Shown: positions 47,271-58,860 of the stretch, one piece after another
Layout: every line of letters starts with the position of its first letter
Numbering within the stretch: position 1 is the stretch's first letter
Assembly (NCBI GenBank): GCA_015501585.1
Contig: JADNRY010000090.1
Span: 124,001-188,000 of the forward strand
Reading direction: 5' to 3'
Length of the DNA stretch: 64,000 bases
Origin: Rhodocollybia butyracea
Lineage: Eukaryota; Basidiomycota; Agaricomycetes; Agaricales; Omphalotaceae
Translations under genes and position numbers: made by a program
The notes under the pieces: generated by a model
What the model saw: only the letters and a program-made list of their open reading frames with translations
The model's database searches: none
What the model was told of the DNA's origin: nothing

Positions 47271-48828
47271 AGAGCTGTTCAGCAACGCATCGCAAAACGT
47301 TTCAAATCCAAATTTGAGGCCTTACGCCCAGTCAAAACCCACACTGGGCTGATCTGGGCATTTGGCGTATATCTGAGTAGGTCTGTGTCTGTCCGTGTAT
47401 CAACTGTGTATAGCTGGCGATTTTTTTTTCAATTTAATCTTAAATCTATTGGTGGGAAATTCATGCAGAACAGTCTCTAAGTTTGAGTTTGCGACTCAAG
47501 TACGCAGCAATAATATGACTTTGGTGCTCGGACTTTGAGATATTTTTTACTAGGGAATGCGGCCGAGCGGCTTAGCATGTGACACAACAAAATTTCGACA
47601 TTTTGAAAGTTTTTTTTACATCGCTCGTTTGTTCCTTTACTCTGTCTACCTCTGTCTATTTAGTATGAACTCAGTACATATTCAACAACTCTTTCAACAA
47701 CTCTTCATCTCGCTTTGGACTCTAGTAGAGACTTGAGGATGGATTCATTGGGCTGGGTCATTCCAAGGTGAGCTATCTCAGTCTTGTCTTGAATGATTTA
47801 CTAATTTTTTTCCTTGGTTAGCTCTTGTTGGTTGTATCAAGCCGGTATCCCACACGCTAGTGCTTCCATCAACTCCTGTACATTCCGAAGGTGAGCTATA
47901 CTTTTTCTTTTGAGCTAGTTACTTGAACGATTTTTTTAGCTCTCGTGTTTCCCAATATCCTACGCTGATGTGTAATATGCGTGCTTTCTTAGTTACAGTT
48001 TATATGTAGAGGTTGTCTTATGTAGCCTAGCCAATTCAATGTATAGTCAGCTCAATGTACTTACATAGCGCTTGTAACTGCGGCCTGTAATTTATATGTA
48101 GTTTGTATGTCATAGTTGATAATAATCCAATACTCTAATATGATTCACTCAGACTATCCCAGATGGACCCAGATGAGAACAGCCTACAGTAATAGTAATA
48201 TCACATTGTATCTTGTACAGTTCAGGCCAGATGAACTCATATTATCCCAGAAGAACACAGTTATATACAATACTAAATTTTCACTCTCTGTGCGGTTCTT
48301 GCCAGATAAACACAGACAAGAACAGCCTGTACGGCTGATATCTGGAATTTCTGGGAAAACAGCTGATCTCGGATGATCACAGCTGGAACACGACTTTTTC
48401 TCGGCTCAACCCAGTGCGGGTTTTCACTGGGCCTTACGTTTTGCAATCACCAGGTGGAATACACCGGCCCCAACTGGCCCCAACAAACAAAAACGGTTTA
48501 GTATTCCGGTCAAGTGCCCAGCTCTGTTTCTCAATCACTGCTCAAGTATCTTTGTTGGCACTCTATTGAGGCCTTGCACAGGCTGATATGCTTCTGAACC
48601 TCATAATAGATTGATACAGAGCGTGCTGTGGTATTTTAGAGCATTATAGAACACGATCAATCCAAGAGTAACAAGCAGCACGACAAGTTTATTGTAGTCA
48701 CGTTGACGCCAATATCGCCGGCTCCGGTCATTGTGTGGAGCTTCGGACCTATGGAGCGTTCAGATTTCGAGCCGATACTCTTATTTTTTGATGTGGGGCC
48801 GTTTTGCAATGGGTTGCTGAACAGCTCT
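47271..48828. mobile_element. MITE inserted in gag, itself carrying a later insertion
   Basis: Inverted ends start AGAGCTGTTCAGCAAC (47271) and finish with the complement at 48828, with about 29 bp of good pairing up to GCAAAACG. Flanks GTTACT and ACTATT suggest a 3-bp ACT target duplication. Without the 1105-bp element at 47327 it is about 450 bp. The breakpoint of the inverted duplication (48600) falls inside it. Confidence 0.75.
47327..48431. mobile_element. 1.1-kb hAT-like non-autonomous element
   Basis: Ends CCCAGTCAAAACCC and CCCAGTGAAAACCC (inverted) pair over 22 bp with two mismatches, each end being itself a short palindrome-like CCCAGT..ACTGGG. The flanking CCTTACG is duplicated (47320-47326, 48432-48438), 7-8 bp depending on where the end is placed, as in hAT elements. 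The left arm shows the uninterrupted site. Coding capacity is limited to an unrecognised 86-codon frame (48116-48376). Confidence 0.82.
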
Positions 48829-49000
48829 ACTATTACACCCCTTCCTTCCCACAAAGAGCGTAAAGCTCCTAAGTGGGATTCCCAAAATAAAGAACAGCTT
48901 CCTACCTTCTTTGAAGAAAATGAGACAGTTGCACAAGACACAGGGATCATTGCTGATGAAGAGCATCAGGAGAAGTCTAAAATACTTAAGTTGACTTGAG
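48829..49000 (+). pseudogene. Gypsy gag fragment continuing after the MITE
   Basis: Encodes APKWDSQNKEQLPTFFEENE and later GIIADEEHQEKSK, which aligns with APKWDSQYEEQLPTFFEEYE and AGITANQEKMKK near 55380-55480. It shows that gag continued beyond the duplication breakpoint only at the right arm. It ends near 49000. Confidence 0.78.
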
Positions 49001-49529
49001 TTAACTGTTGTGGATTAAGTGATCTGGTTACACTTGTGCACTCGGTTGTTAGACCTTTGGTACAATTGTCTGGCTATCCCCCAGGACCTGTACACTCTTT
49101 TTGGTGCAGGACCAGATTCAAAAAAATTTTGAGGCGGTAGAAAATCATTGTTGGAGTCAGGTTCATTGGGTATGGAAGATATCCCAGCTAGCTTTCGGTA
49201 CTTTTTTGAATGAATGATTGTTGACAACGGTTCCCAGCGTTTGTTGAGTACCACGCCAACTTGAGCTTGGTCCTTCAATGGTTTTATCTTATCCTCTAAC
49301 AATTACAAGTGAGATGCAATGAAAATACTAAATGACTTTAAGGTTGAACTTACCTTCATTCCATGGAACAATTAGATGCTGCTGCAATTTCTTGCATAAT
49401 AAATTTGATTCGTGGCGTAACTATGGCCAAAAGGGTATCGCCAGAAAACTGTGCTCCAGGGACGGGAAGATCGTCGGGCGAGTTCAAAATTCTGATCTTG
49501 TGAATGAATGCTAGGTTAGCAAACGTTTC
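49001..49529. other. No recognised gene
   Basis: A 95-codon minus frame (49015-49302, with FESGPAPKRVYRSWGIARQL) and a 60-codon plus frame are unrecognised. Possibly part of the neighbouring broken gene or of an unknown element. Confidence 0.35.
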
Positions 49530-51720
49530 CTAACTCATCTTCATTTTCTTTCCGCTAGTGGATTGGCCTGTGTACATAATTAGTGAGATACAAAAAACAC
49601 CGGCGCGCAAATAAGAACATACAAATATCTTCGGCAAGAAATGCAGTAAGGAGAGTTCGTTGATTGTCACGCTTCTTCCCTGTTGGCCTCTCGTGGCGGT
49701 TCGGGGTTGCTGTCTGCGCTGGGTTGGTCGCGGCCCCAGATTGAAGAGCTGTGTACGCACTCCTGACCATAGCCCAGAGGTCCATACACTGTTGATTGAT
49801 CTGGTGACTGTAATCTTCAACAATCTGTTCGAACGCTGGAGAACCTCCCCACTCAAGGCAGTGTTCACCATTGGGATCAGTGCCCCAGCCATGGACAACA
49901 AGGCCATACATCTGATGGACCATTTGCGCCTAGTGCATTGTATCAGTGAACAGTCAAATGGTGATGTAGCATTGCAGCATACCTTTTGAGCAAAGCCCTC
50001 CAATAATTTGGCAATGGTTTTCTTTGAGAGACCGCCCCTGCGCTCCTCCAAAAGCTGGAGATCTAACCTGTTGTTATACCAATCTATTTCCGATGCTAGC
50101 TCTGCCCGACATGCTGCAGCCTGAGCTGCAGTGTTCCAACCCTCTCCAATGGCCTCCTCCATTTGTTCCTTGTACAAGGAGCGGATATAGAGAACAAAAT
50201 CTTGAGCTGACATTTCTGCCGGCTTCAAAAGATCCCCACCATCTGGTGCTGTCATATATGCCTCGAAGACATTCCATGAGCTAATCTGACGAGAGCTCTT
50301 CAGGTCCTCCCCAATAGCCTGGTAAATGCCTTGAACCGATTTACCATACTCCATTGCTAGGTCAGCTATACCCTGGTCATAGGCTTGACGAAGGTCATTT
50401 GCCTTCCAAAGAAGCTCCAGGGGGTAGCGGCCTGCCTTTTGTCGGCCGTTCTCTTTGGACAGCACAGCAGTAGGAGGGGGAGGGGGATGGCGTTGCAGCG
50501 CATGAGCAAGTGTATCACACTCTGGATCCAGTTGAGGAGGTACAACCATTGCTGAGACTTCTGGTTGGGTATCACCGGAATGACCTCCAGTCGCCTGGCT
50601 CTTCAAGTTAATGAGCTTTCGGTATCTCTCTTCAACCCACTTCCACCTAACACCTTCTGGGTTGGATATTGTCAATTGAAAAAGTGAAATAGGATATCCA
50701 GAAGGATTTTTCGGAGCTTCTAAGTTCATAGCTATACGAGGTGGGAAGCGTGAATGATGAGGGCTAGGGGAGCATGAATGGCGAAGACCGAGAGATGAAC
50801 ATGAATGTTGATTTGGGCGAGGCAGGGGACGAGGCTGTGGGGCAGGTGAATGATGAGGGCTGAAGGAACGTGGAGCCTGTGGGGAACATGAACGATGAAT
50901 ATTATCCTGATGCGTGTTATATGGCAATGTTGGTGAGCTAGCAGGGGGACTTGTGAACCCATTTCATGGACCAGAAGGAGACGTAGGTGGGTGTGACTGA
51001 TCACCAAAATATTGTCGCAGCAGCCATGGACTGTCCGGAAGTGCTCTCTTCTCCATAATTGCATCCCACTTTGCCATAGTATGTGCTATAGCAGTAAGGT
51101 AGACAAGGAACCTCTCCTTTCTCTCCTCCGGCGGATAGGACAATTCCGGTCGGGTGCAATCCAAATGATATTGGTTGATGAATGTCTGCGAGACAGCTGC
51201 AGCCGCCTCCTTATTGACATTCATAGCTGCTAAAAAAACAGCCTGCAATGAGCGGGTATCCAAGCCATACTTGGCAAACTGTTCCGCACAAACGTTGAGA
51301 GGCCATTGTATTTTGTGCATTTTTGCAGTCTGGGTATCTAACAAACAGTTAAAATAAGTTACCAGCATATACTATGAAATGGGTACCTATTGTTTGAGCC
51401 TCCTTCAATGCTTTGGGGTGAGCTTGGAAAACCAAGAGGTTTCTGGTCAGCTTCTTTTGGGGAGTAGCAGGTGCCTCAATAAGGGCTTTTGGAGCTGGTT
51501 GAAGAGGTGTTTTGGGAGGATTGGTAGTTGCAGCAGGGGGAACATGAGCATTCTCTGCCACAGAGTCAATGATATTGCTATGTTGTGCTTGCTGTTGTTT
51601 TCTTTTTTTTGGGAGAGGCCTGTGTTGTCGCTGGAGCCTTTGAAGCGTTAGCAATGCTCGACCGAGTTTTCCGGGGTTCTACTGTGCTTTTAGCAGCAGC
51701 AGCAGCTTGTGTTCCAGCCC
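49530..51720 (-). pseudogene. Multi-exon gene of unknown function, probably element-associated, broken
   Basis: Four exons on minus: about 51700-51387 (Pro/Ala-rich), 51337 to about 49985, about 49930-49625 and about 49569-49530, joined by 50-55 nt introns with phases that agree (for example AQTI|DTQT, FAQK|AQMV, EDI|CQSTSGKK). The second exon has WPLNVCAEQFAKYGLDTRSL, then one in-frame TGA (50964-50966), a Ser/Pro/His-rich linker and a helical region with WKWVEERYRKLINLKSQATG and EIDWYNNRLDLQLLEERRGG. The third has VVHGWGTDPNGEHCLEWGGS. Near 51605 the frame changes at a run of A. I do not recognise the family. The setting among transposons suggests an accessory gene of a mobile element. Confidence 0.55.
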
Positions 51721-52827
51721 GCCATCAGGAAAAGTACCCCTAAACTTAAGGCGGCTAAAGGCCACTTAAGGTGCAGAAGCCAACTTAAGTGGCTCCTGGC
51801 CAGTAAGTTATTTTTGCGACTCAATCAAAGGTTCACGCTATCACTCTGTCTGAAGTCGCTGTGATTGACTGGAGATTGACTTGACGCAACTCAAAGTTGC
51901 TGTCAAATTTGACAGGTTGGCCAAAGCAGTAACCAAAGCAGCCTAAGTTGGCTTACACTCACTTAAGTTAGCTTGAGTCACTCCAAACGAGACTAGGGCA
52001 GTCCTAGTATTGCTTTTCTCAGCTTTCATGGCTTATGAATATATCAAACAAAAGAGATGTCTAAAAAATGTGTATTTGATTCATTTCTATTTAAGGACAG
52101 TGCTACAGTCAAAGAGGACTCTACAAAAGATTATGGACTGAGCAGTACATAAATGGTAGAAGCATGCAAGCAAGTAGGGATAGAATGTGTGAAGTGAGGA
52201 AGGTGAGGCAGAGAGATGGAGGCACCGAGTGGTGTAATGTAATGAGCAGGGACAAATGAGAGTGACAGGCAAAGGGAAAGGACAGTGGAAGGTGATCTAT
52301 GACTAGACGTGAAAGAAAACATCAGATAGGTGACCAACAGAAGTGAAAAATTCTCACCTTATGCAATGAAACACAAAAAAAACACTTAAGAGAAAAAGGG
52401 CGGATGAACATAGGAACCAAGCACAAACAGCGTCAGAAACGTACCACATTTGACAACAGGAAACCACTAAACCAGTGCAGTATTAGTGCGCAAACAGGAT
52501 AGACATCACAAAAACTTGCTGTAAGATATCATGAAATAGTGCAAAGGGAGAAATGATGAAGGGCAGACAGAGATGATGGAAGAGCGAGAGCAGGAGTATT
52601 GCTTGGGAACTGACATGTATTAAGTCCAACATGACATGTGACTTGATATTTGGGCGTGAGAGCCAACTGCTTTCTTCAGATGGTTGTGATCAACCGTGAG
52701 CACAAATAGCACCATATACTGGCCTCAAATTTAACTGAAGTGCTTAGGAAAGCATTAGAGAAGAGGGAAAGGTCATAGAAGTAGCAACAAACTGCAGTGT
52801 ATTCAAACAGTAAGAGACTGTAAGCTA
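51721..52827. other. No gene seen
   Basis: Between 51740 and 51990 the word CTTAAGT and its relatives recur in both orientations (CACTTAAG, CTTAAGTGG, ACTTAAGTTAG), which may be the remains of a small element. The rest is AT-rich with no coding pattern. Confidence 0.4.
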
Positions 52828-53283
52828 AAGATGGACACGAGTCCAGTTCTTATACAAGTACTTGCAAGTAAGAACCGTGGGAACACTCACAAGTATCTGA
52901 CTCATAAGTCATAATACTTGTTTCCCATGGTTCACCAACAAGTCACAAGTCAAGATTTTGGAAATTTTGACATACTTACAAGTACTTGTGACTTGTGTAG
53001 CATAGGTACTTACACTTATTTAGGTGACAGAAATACACATATTTTTAGTAGAACTTAGCAATATGTAGAACTTACAACACTCACTCATATTACATCTACT
53101 ATATAGGCTATCCAGTACTGACACACATGGATTTGATTGTAGAAAGCTGACAGTGAAATAAGCGCCTAAGCGCTGTGAGCTGTCTACAATCCAAAATCTT
53201 AGTGTCAGTATGAAATTGTTATAGATGCGTATTATACAGGTTTTTATTAGTAGTGTATTATATAACTAGTGTATATAGGTAAG
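52828..53283. repeat. CAAGTACTTG-rich dispersed repeat, copy 1
   Basis: Begins GATGGACACGAGTCCAG, followed by dense CAAGTACTTGCAAGTA and ACTTGTGACTTG words, and later contains GCGCTGTGAGCTGTCTACAA (about 53170). The same blocks occur in the 60.4-61.5 kb region, there also in the opposite orientation. The self-complementary CAAGTACTTG makes the element strongly hairpin-forming. No coding. Confidence 0.7.
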
Positions 53284-54832
53284 TAAATACACAAGTACCA
53301 TTATCAAAAGCATCTCTGTCAATGGCAGCGCTGGATGCTTGCAAGGGGTGAGCAAATGAAAATGCCCTGACATGACCTTAGGGGGGGGGGTCAAAATTTT
53401 TCTTATGGCTGAAAAGTTCAACCCTACATAGTGGTGTTCTGGTGGTGTTTAAATGGTCTCTGACTGCTTTATATACCCTTCTGATGCAAATTCAGACAAA
53501 CCATAAAAAATGCCACTACCACAGGCCAAACACTAGGTTTTGGCACTCTAGAATATGCCCCAAACACATTTCATACTGCAGCTATTGATGTTGATTGAGG
53601 CATAATGTTGCTCTGATCTATTAAGGAATGTTCAAAACACTATCAATAAATATTAGGTAGAACCTGTCCATGACGTCTGGCCTGACCAATACTATATGCC
53701 GGAGATGCCGGTACTGAGGGGTGGGAAAAAATTTCTGTATAAGGGGCGGAGGAGGGGGGGGGGGGAGTTGAGAAATTTCTTATGGCCCAAAAACAAGTTC
53801 ATGTCTGGCCATAGTAGTTTGCTCACCCCTTGGATGCTTGATACCCTTCCTCTTTTGGTGGCCCCCTATCTGCAGCTTCTCAAGGAGACTAATAGTCTAC
53901 AAGAGATTACCACTCTTTTATTGAGTTGGAGATGCTCTTGTTGTTCCGGTAGGATACTCAATATTTAGGTTATGCAATTCAGCAGTAAGTACCTTTACTT
54001 TTTTTCAAAGAAACTTCTTCATCTAAACGTAACAGGAATTGAGACACTTGCAGTTTGGTCATCCAAATGCTCCCCAGCTGCAGAAAAACTGGTCCGTAGT
54101 GGGCTTTTCCCTTGCTCACCCGTCCATCCTACCCCAGCCATTGATATTCAACTGCTTGATTTTGTTTGTTGTCTCTTCTGCGTATAGCACCAAACCATAC
54201 TGCCTGGTGTAGTACCATGACCTATTTCCTCAGTTCACAAGGGTATCACCTCCCAGGACAGGACCCACTGCGTTGCCGTTTCTCCAATGCATTGCAGTGG
54301 TTCAGTACCTTACATGATAGAGCTGAAGCATGTGTCACATCTGAGCTTGCCAATGTTCAAGCTCAACTCATACCGGAGTGCGTGCCTTTGCCTCCTCATC
54401 GATCCTACCCAGTGGCTGTAGTAGAAGAGGAAATTGACCAATGCTCTGAGGCTTCCATTGAACCAAATGTGATACTTGAGGGGGCCGAAAATCAAGTTCT
54501 GGGGAAACGTCCACAAAGCTCACAAAATAATGACGGTCCTTATATAGAATCTGACCAAGCAGATATCTACATTGCCAATGCCCACTTTGCTTTGGTGGCT
54601 CTAGGTGGGATTTAATATTTGCTGAATGGCTGAGCATTAACTTGTTCCCTAGTAACAATGATGTTATCTTTTGTGTTGATGCTTGTTTTACCCAGAAACA
54701 TAATGCCCAACCCAATCAAGACCCACCGCGGACCCATCCAGCATTGTTCTTCCTCTGCGAAGAAGAAATTAAAGCCTGGAAGGACCACGTTGATTCTGTT
54801 CACGTCAAAACGGTGTTTACCCTTCACTGAGC
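53284..54832 (+). pseudogene. KDZ-class transposase fragment (CxC region)
   Basis: Encodes the N-terminal part of a Kyakuja-Dileera-Zisupton transposase: LVAPYLQLLKETNSLQ, RCSCCSGRILNI, then after an intron (about 53984-54036) GIETLAVWSSKCSPAAEKLV, RSGLFPCSPVHPTPAIDIQL, APNHTAWCSTMTYFLSSQGY, RCRFSNALQWFSTL and, after a frame change, VIFCVDACFTQKHNAQPNQD and DPPRTHPALFF. Paired Cys clusters plus 'VDACFTQK' are diagnostic. The gene is broken by a 491-bp MITE (53342-53832), a TAG at 53966-53968 and loss of everything after the EEEIKAWKDHV block. KDZ elements are the class known to carry TET/JBP genes in basidiomycetes. Confidence 0.85.
53342..53832. mobile_element. 491-bp hAT-type MITE inserted in the KDZ gene
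   Basis: Ends CAAGGGGTGAGCAAA at both termini (inverted), flanked by the perfect 8-bp duplication GATGCTTG (53334-53341 and 53833-53840). Both the end sequence style and the 8-bp duplication are hAT hallmarks. Removing it and one target copy rejoins the KDZ reading frame region (MAALDA followed by TLPLLVAPYLQLL). It contains runs of G (53382-53391 and 53756-53766), which may be unreliable in the assembly. Confidence 0.92.
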
Positions 54833-55079
54833 TATCTATAGGACTGTACTGGGGAGCAGACTTACTTGTACTCTCTAAAAGGGATCAATGCCATCGATTG
54901 TGACTACTTGAGACCCCTAACAAACTCAAAACTTCAGTTAGCCCTTAAAAGCTACATAAGTTTCACATCTGGAGCCCACCGCGAGGAGGGTTAATTCCAC
55001 TTGTTGTCTACATCGAGGCCAATACAGCCTGTTATTGAAGAGAAGAACTCTGTCCTCATTGTTTATCTTCGGAAACCAA

Positions 55080-56939
55080 GAGTCTTCTCACTGCCTTACA
55101 ATCCGCCAAGTTGTCATTTGAGGTATCTGATTTGTTTGAGCCAATATCAGACAGCAAAGCGGTACACAACAATTTGTCTTTGATTGACATTGGATCACAC
55201 AGTCAATCATCTTGGTCAAGCTCCTCTTGCCAATCGTTAGCTTCAAGCTTATCTCAATCACTAAGTCCTTCAATGCATATTGCTCACTCCACACCCCTGT
55301 TTACTCCGAATTTGGACCCTCTTGCTATTGTTACTAAAATGACTACTGTTCCCCCCCCTCCTGTAACAAGTGTAAGGCTCCAAAATGGGATTCTCAGTAT
55401 GAGGAACAACTTCCTACTTTCTTTGAGGAGTATGAGATTGTGGTGGATGATGCCGGTATTACAGCCAACCAAGAGAAGATGAAGAAAGAAGTGCTGTGCT
55501 ATGTTGATGGCTTTACTATGCACTTTTGGCAAACCCTTGACTCCTTTGCTGGTGATGTAAAAACCTGGGAAGACTTTAAGACAGAAGTCTTTTCAAACTA
55601 TCCCAGCGCAGAGAAGCTTCCAGAAGCAATGACTAAAGATTTAAAGACGATTGTCACAAAGTATGCCAAGGAAGGAGTAACTAATAGTCAGCTCCTTGCA
55701 CAATATCATCATGAATTTGCTACTACCGCCAAATCACTCTCTGATCATCATATCTTATCTCATGTACAAGTTGCCACATACTATGTTCAAGTGTTCCCAG
55801 ATACATTCTGCACTTGTCTAAATACTCGCTTACAGATAGTTCACACCGCTAAAATAAAAGGAGATGCATATACTATTGCTGAGTTATGGATGGCAATAGA
55901 TTTCCTTATATCCGATGCTTCTACTTCAGTGGTTAGCAGTAATTTGAACATTGGGGATTTGCCCAAAGTTTCTAATGCTTTGGAAAAATCATCCTTGAAG
56001 AAGAAACTGAAGACTGAACCCGACGCGTACGATTCACTTGCCAAGAAAGTAGATTCTGTTCTGAATCTAATGGCAAAATCTCCATCCAGGTCCCCTACTG
56101 ATTTGTCATCCCATACTTCAGACTCTCCTCAGAAATCAAAATCTCCCTGGTTCAAAAGATGTTTCTGGGATCATTGTAAGGAGACAGAACTTGAAGAATG
56201 TGAGAGTTTGATGGAATGGGTAGAAAAAAGTCAAGTTGAACAAGATGCTGGGGGTTTTGTCCAGTTGAAAGGTGGTGATCATCTTCCGAATACCTATCCG
56301 TACAATTGAGGTCCTCTTAAGGCCTGGTTCAAGAGATATTATAAAGATCACCCTGAAGCAAAGACTTGGATTTTGGAATGCCCATCTTCATCTCCCTCTG
56401 GGTCTACTGACCTTGCTGGAGTGGATGTTAGCTCTCACTCACCTTACTCCTTGAAGGGATGTCAAAATGCCTCTATGTTTGCCAAGGCTGCTTCCTATAT
56501 TTCAGAGTGCGACTCTGAGATTTCAGATTCTGATCTGGATCTTATACACCAGCTTGTATACAAGATGGAGACTAGGAAGTCCACTAAGGAAAAAGGTACA
56601 GAGGCGCCAAAAAATCCTCCTCCCCCTATTCCTAAATCTAATCCTGCACCTTCACCTTCACAATCAATTCCACCAATTCCTTCTGGTCCTGTGAAGCTGC
56701 CAAAACCAGCCATCGGAAAAATTCCTCCTAATTTTGTTCTGCTGCAGGAGCATTCCATTGGGAACCCAAAAGATGATTTGAGGAATTATAAATTCCGCGC
56801 CCCTATTGAATCTGAAGAGGCAGTGGATTGTTTGATAAATGCTGGTCTCTCAGGCTTGGTTACAGTACACCAGGATGATCTTATGGCTTCAGCTCTGGAA
56901 TATTGTCAGAAGGTTAAAGAAAGTGTGATGAGCCGCTGA
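55080..56939 (+). pseudogene. Gypsy gag, frameshifted
   Basis: The capsid-like part (55440-56309) reads WQTLDSFAGDVKTWEDFKTE and VFSNYPSAEKLPEAMTKDLK, typical of Agaricomycete gypsy gag. It ends with a degenerate zinc-knuckle region (CFWDHCKETELEECESLMEW), where the expected CX2CX4HX4C has lost its histidine. A second frame (56373-56939) continues with a Pro-rich linker and FVLLQEHSIGNPKDDLRNYK. At least two frame changes and a stop separate the parts. Confidence 0.78.
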
Positions 56940-56973
56940 GTTGGAGTAGATGGGTCATTGTTAGAACCCAGCA

Positions 56974-57255
56974 ATGAGGTGTTCATGGTATTACCTGGGT
57001 GTCGGCATGCCAACTCTCCGGTTCCTGAAGAAGAACTCCCCCCTACTTCTATGCAGACTGCTTATTTGGAGGATCCCCGGTTCTAGAGAAGGAGATGGGT
57101 ATTATGTTGCCAAAGAGACGCTGAGTATCTGGGCTCTTAAATTGATTATAGGAGATCGACCTGTCCACTGTGTTGTAGACAGTGGCTGTAGCATTGTTGC
57201 TATGTCCTACTCTGCATGCAATTCTCTTGGTTTAGCATTTGACCAGAAAATGTAA
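56974..57255 (+). pseudogene. Gypsy aspartic protease, start only
   Basis: Contains VHCVVDSGCSIVAMSYSACN, where DSG is the catalytic Asp motif of retropepsin-like proteases (DS/TG). The flap and the second conserved motif are missing because the frame stops at 57255. It follows the gag remnant in the expected order. Confidence 0.72.
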
Positions 57256-57260
57256 TTCCC

Positions 57261-58260
57261 CTCAAAGCATGAACAGTGTGACAAACTTTATGCTGGGAGT
57301 TGCCAAAGATGTTCCTTTCCGTAAAACAAGATGAGCTTGGGTTAACCAGAGGCCATCAAGATGAAAGTTGGTTAAACCATGTTAAACCAGTGAAATGATA
57401 TTTGGAATGAGTTAATCTGGTTAAACTCAGTTTAACTGGGTTATAACGCCTTTAGGCGACAGTCTTATGTTCACATGAAAGAGCACGACAAAGGCTACAG
57501 TGATCTTGGAGTCCTTGAGCCAAAACATCAATTACGCCTTGCGGCTTTTGTCACACCCAATATTGAGCTGAACTGGGTGTTTGAGAACTTCTTTAAGATA
57601 CTTTTGAACATTTTTATATACTCACAATATCTCCAAACAGAGGGCAGGACGTTGCACGAAAAGATTGAGAAAATGGTATTATTTCCCACGTTTCAGAGTC
57701 CTTGAGCCACGCCAAATGTGGTGCATCAAAGTATATGGCTGAATCGATTTTGCTTAACCAAAGCACAGGGGGCTCCCTTGCTCATTGGAAAGGATCTCAA
57801 TATCAAGTATTAGTGAATATTCAAATTTTCAGCAACTTTATTGTTCCCCAAAGCCTCAGAATCATGTTCTGGATGAGAAATATATGTTTTTGTCAAAAAA
57901 TATATCAAAGTTTTATCCACATCTCTGCAACGATGTGAGATATCACCTTATAAATTTTTGAGAAAATGTATTGTATATATACATTGGTTTTTAGATACTT
58001 AGTTTAGCCAGAAGAGTCCAATGGAAAACTTTTATGGTTAGTGTCTCAAGGACTCCAAGAACACTGTATGTGATTGTGTACTCATACAGCTGATTCCATA
58101 AGCCCTTTTAAAAGGACCTCGACAACTGTCAGGCCTGCCATTACAAAGGTCAGCGATAGGGCTAAAACTAAGGCCGCCGGCTGCCCTAGGGCTCAGGCGG
58201 CATTCCGGCAGGGCTTGTGGATTAGATTACTACCATATAGGGAGATCAAAAAAATGATAA
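57261..58260. other. No recognised gene
   Basis: A short GTTAAAC/GGTTAAACC-rich patch (57360-57440) may be a small degenerate repeat. Two unrecognised frames (57475-57705, 57702-57938) lack domains. From 58080 the sequence leads into the repeats of the next feature. Confidence 0.35.
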
Positions 58261-58860
58261 GAGCTAGATAAGCGCCTAAAATCATGAAAAAATCATGAAA
58301 AAATGCTGAAAATGTTCTAGGTGGCATGCAGGGGGTGGGGCGCATGAGCGGGACCATGGGAAACCACTCGGGGGGGTGTTTTTGGCTAGCTAGGTGCCTA
58401 AAATCGTGAAAAAATCGTAAAAAATGCTGAATATATTCTGGGTGGCATGCGGGGGTTGCGGCGCATGAGTGGGAGCGTGGGAAACCATGTGTAAATACTC
58501 CTGTAAATCGAAAAAATACCGCAAAAATTGCGAAAAAATGCCGAAAAAGTCCAAGGGTGTGGATACAGTATGGGGGCATCAGTGCACCAGCAGGAGCATG
58601 GGAAACAATGTGTAAATGCACCTGCAAGCAAATCAAAAAATTACCGCATAAATACAGGGAAAATGCCGGAAAAATCGCGAAAAAATGCTCAAAAAGTCCG
58701 GGGGTGTGGATACAGTATGTACGCATCGGTGCGCCACCAGGAGCGTGGGAAACCATGTGTAAATACTCCTATAAATCGAAAAAATACCGCAAAAATATGG
58801 GGAAAAATGCCGGAAAAATCAGCAAAATTTTTGTAAAAAGGCAGACACCATAGTGGCATC
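58260..58860. repeat. Degenerate ~120-147-bp tandem repeats
   Basis: Units contain variants of GCATGAGYGGGARCRTGGGAAACCA (anchors near 58322, 58443, 58560, 58707), each followed by A-rich 'gaaaaaatgccg' words. Four units with variable spacing are visible. Part of this array lies in the inverted-repeat arm below. Apparent Arg/Lys-rich proteins from this stretch are translations of the repeat. Confidence 0.75.

Larger units (their letters stand above)
38737..48600 (+). repeat. Right arm of large inverted duplication
   Basis: Close inverted copy of 20821-34241. It includes GEF exons from the end of exon 1 onward, the gypsy LTR, gag start and a MITE. Gene and MITE sequence continue beyond both of its ends (GEF exon 1 upstream; the second MITE end at 48828 downstream), so this arm is the source copy. 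Two insertions are private to it (46144-47089 and 47327-48431). Confidence 0.95.
54850..57260 (+). mobile_element. Ty3/gypsy fragment: LTR end, gag and protease
   Basis: TTTCACATC followed by TGGAGCCCACCGCGAGG (about 54959-54985) marks an LTR end and primer-binding site of the same family as at 45.9 kb. Gag (55080-56939) and the start of a protease follow in several frames. The element stops near 57260, before reverse transcriptase. The start of the LTR is not defined. Confidence 0.75.

Noticed and set aside
58528..58853. Lys/Arg-rich 100-residue proteins conserved between two loci (also at 62.8-63.2 kb)
   Set aside because: Their conservation is that of the DNA inverted repeat itself; all frames of the tandem array are similarly conserved.
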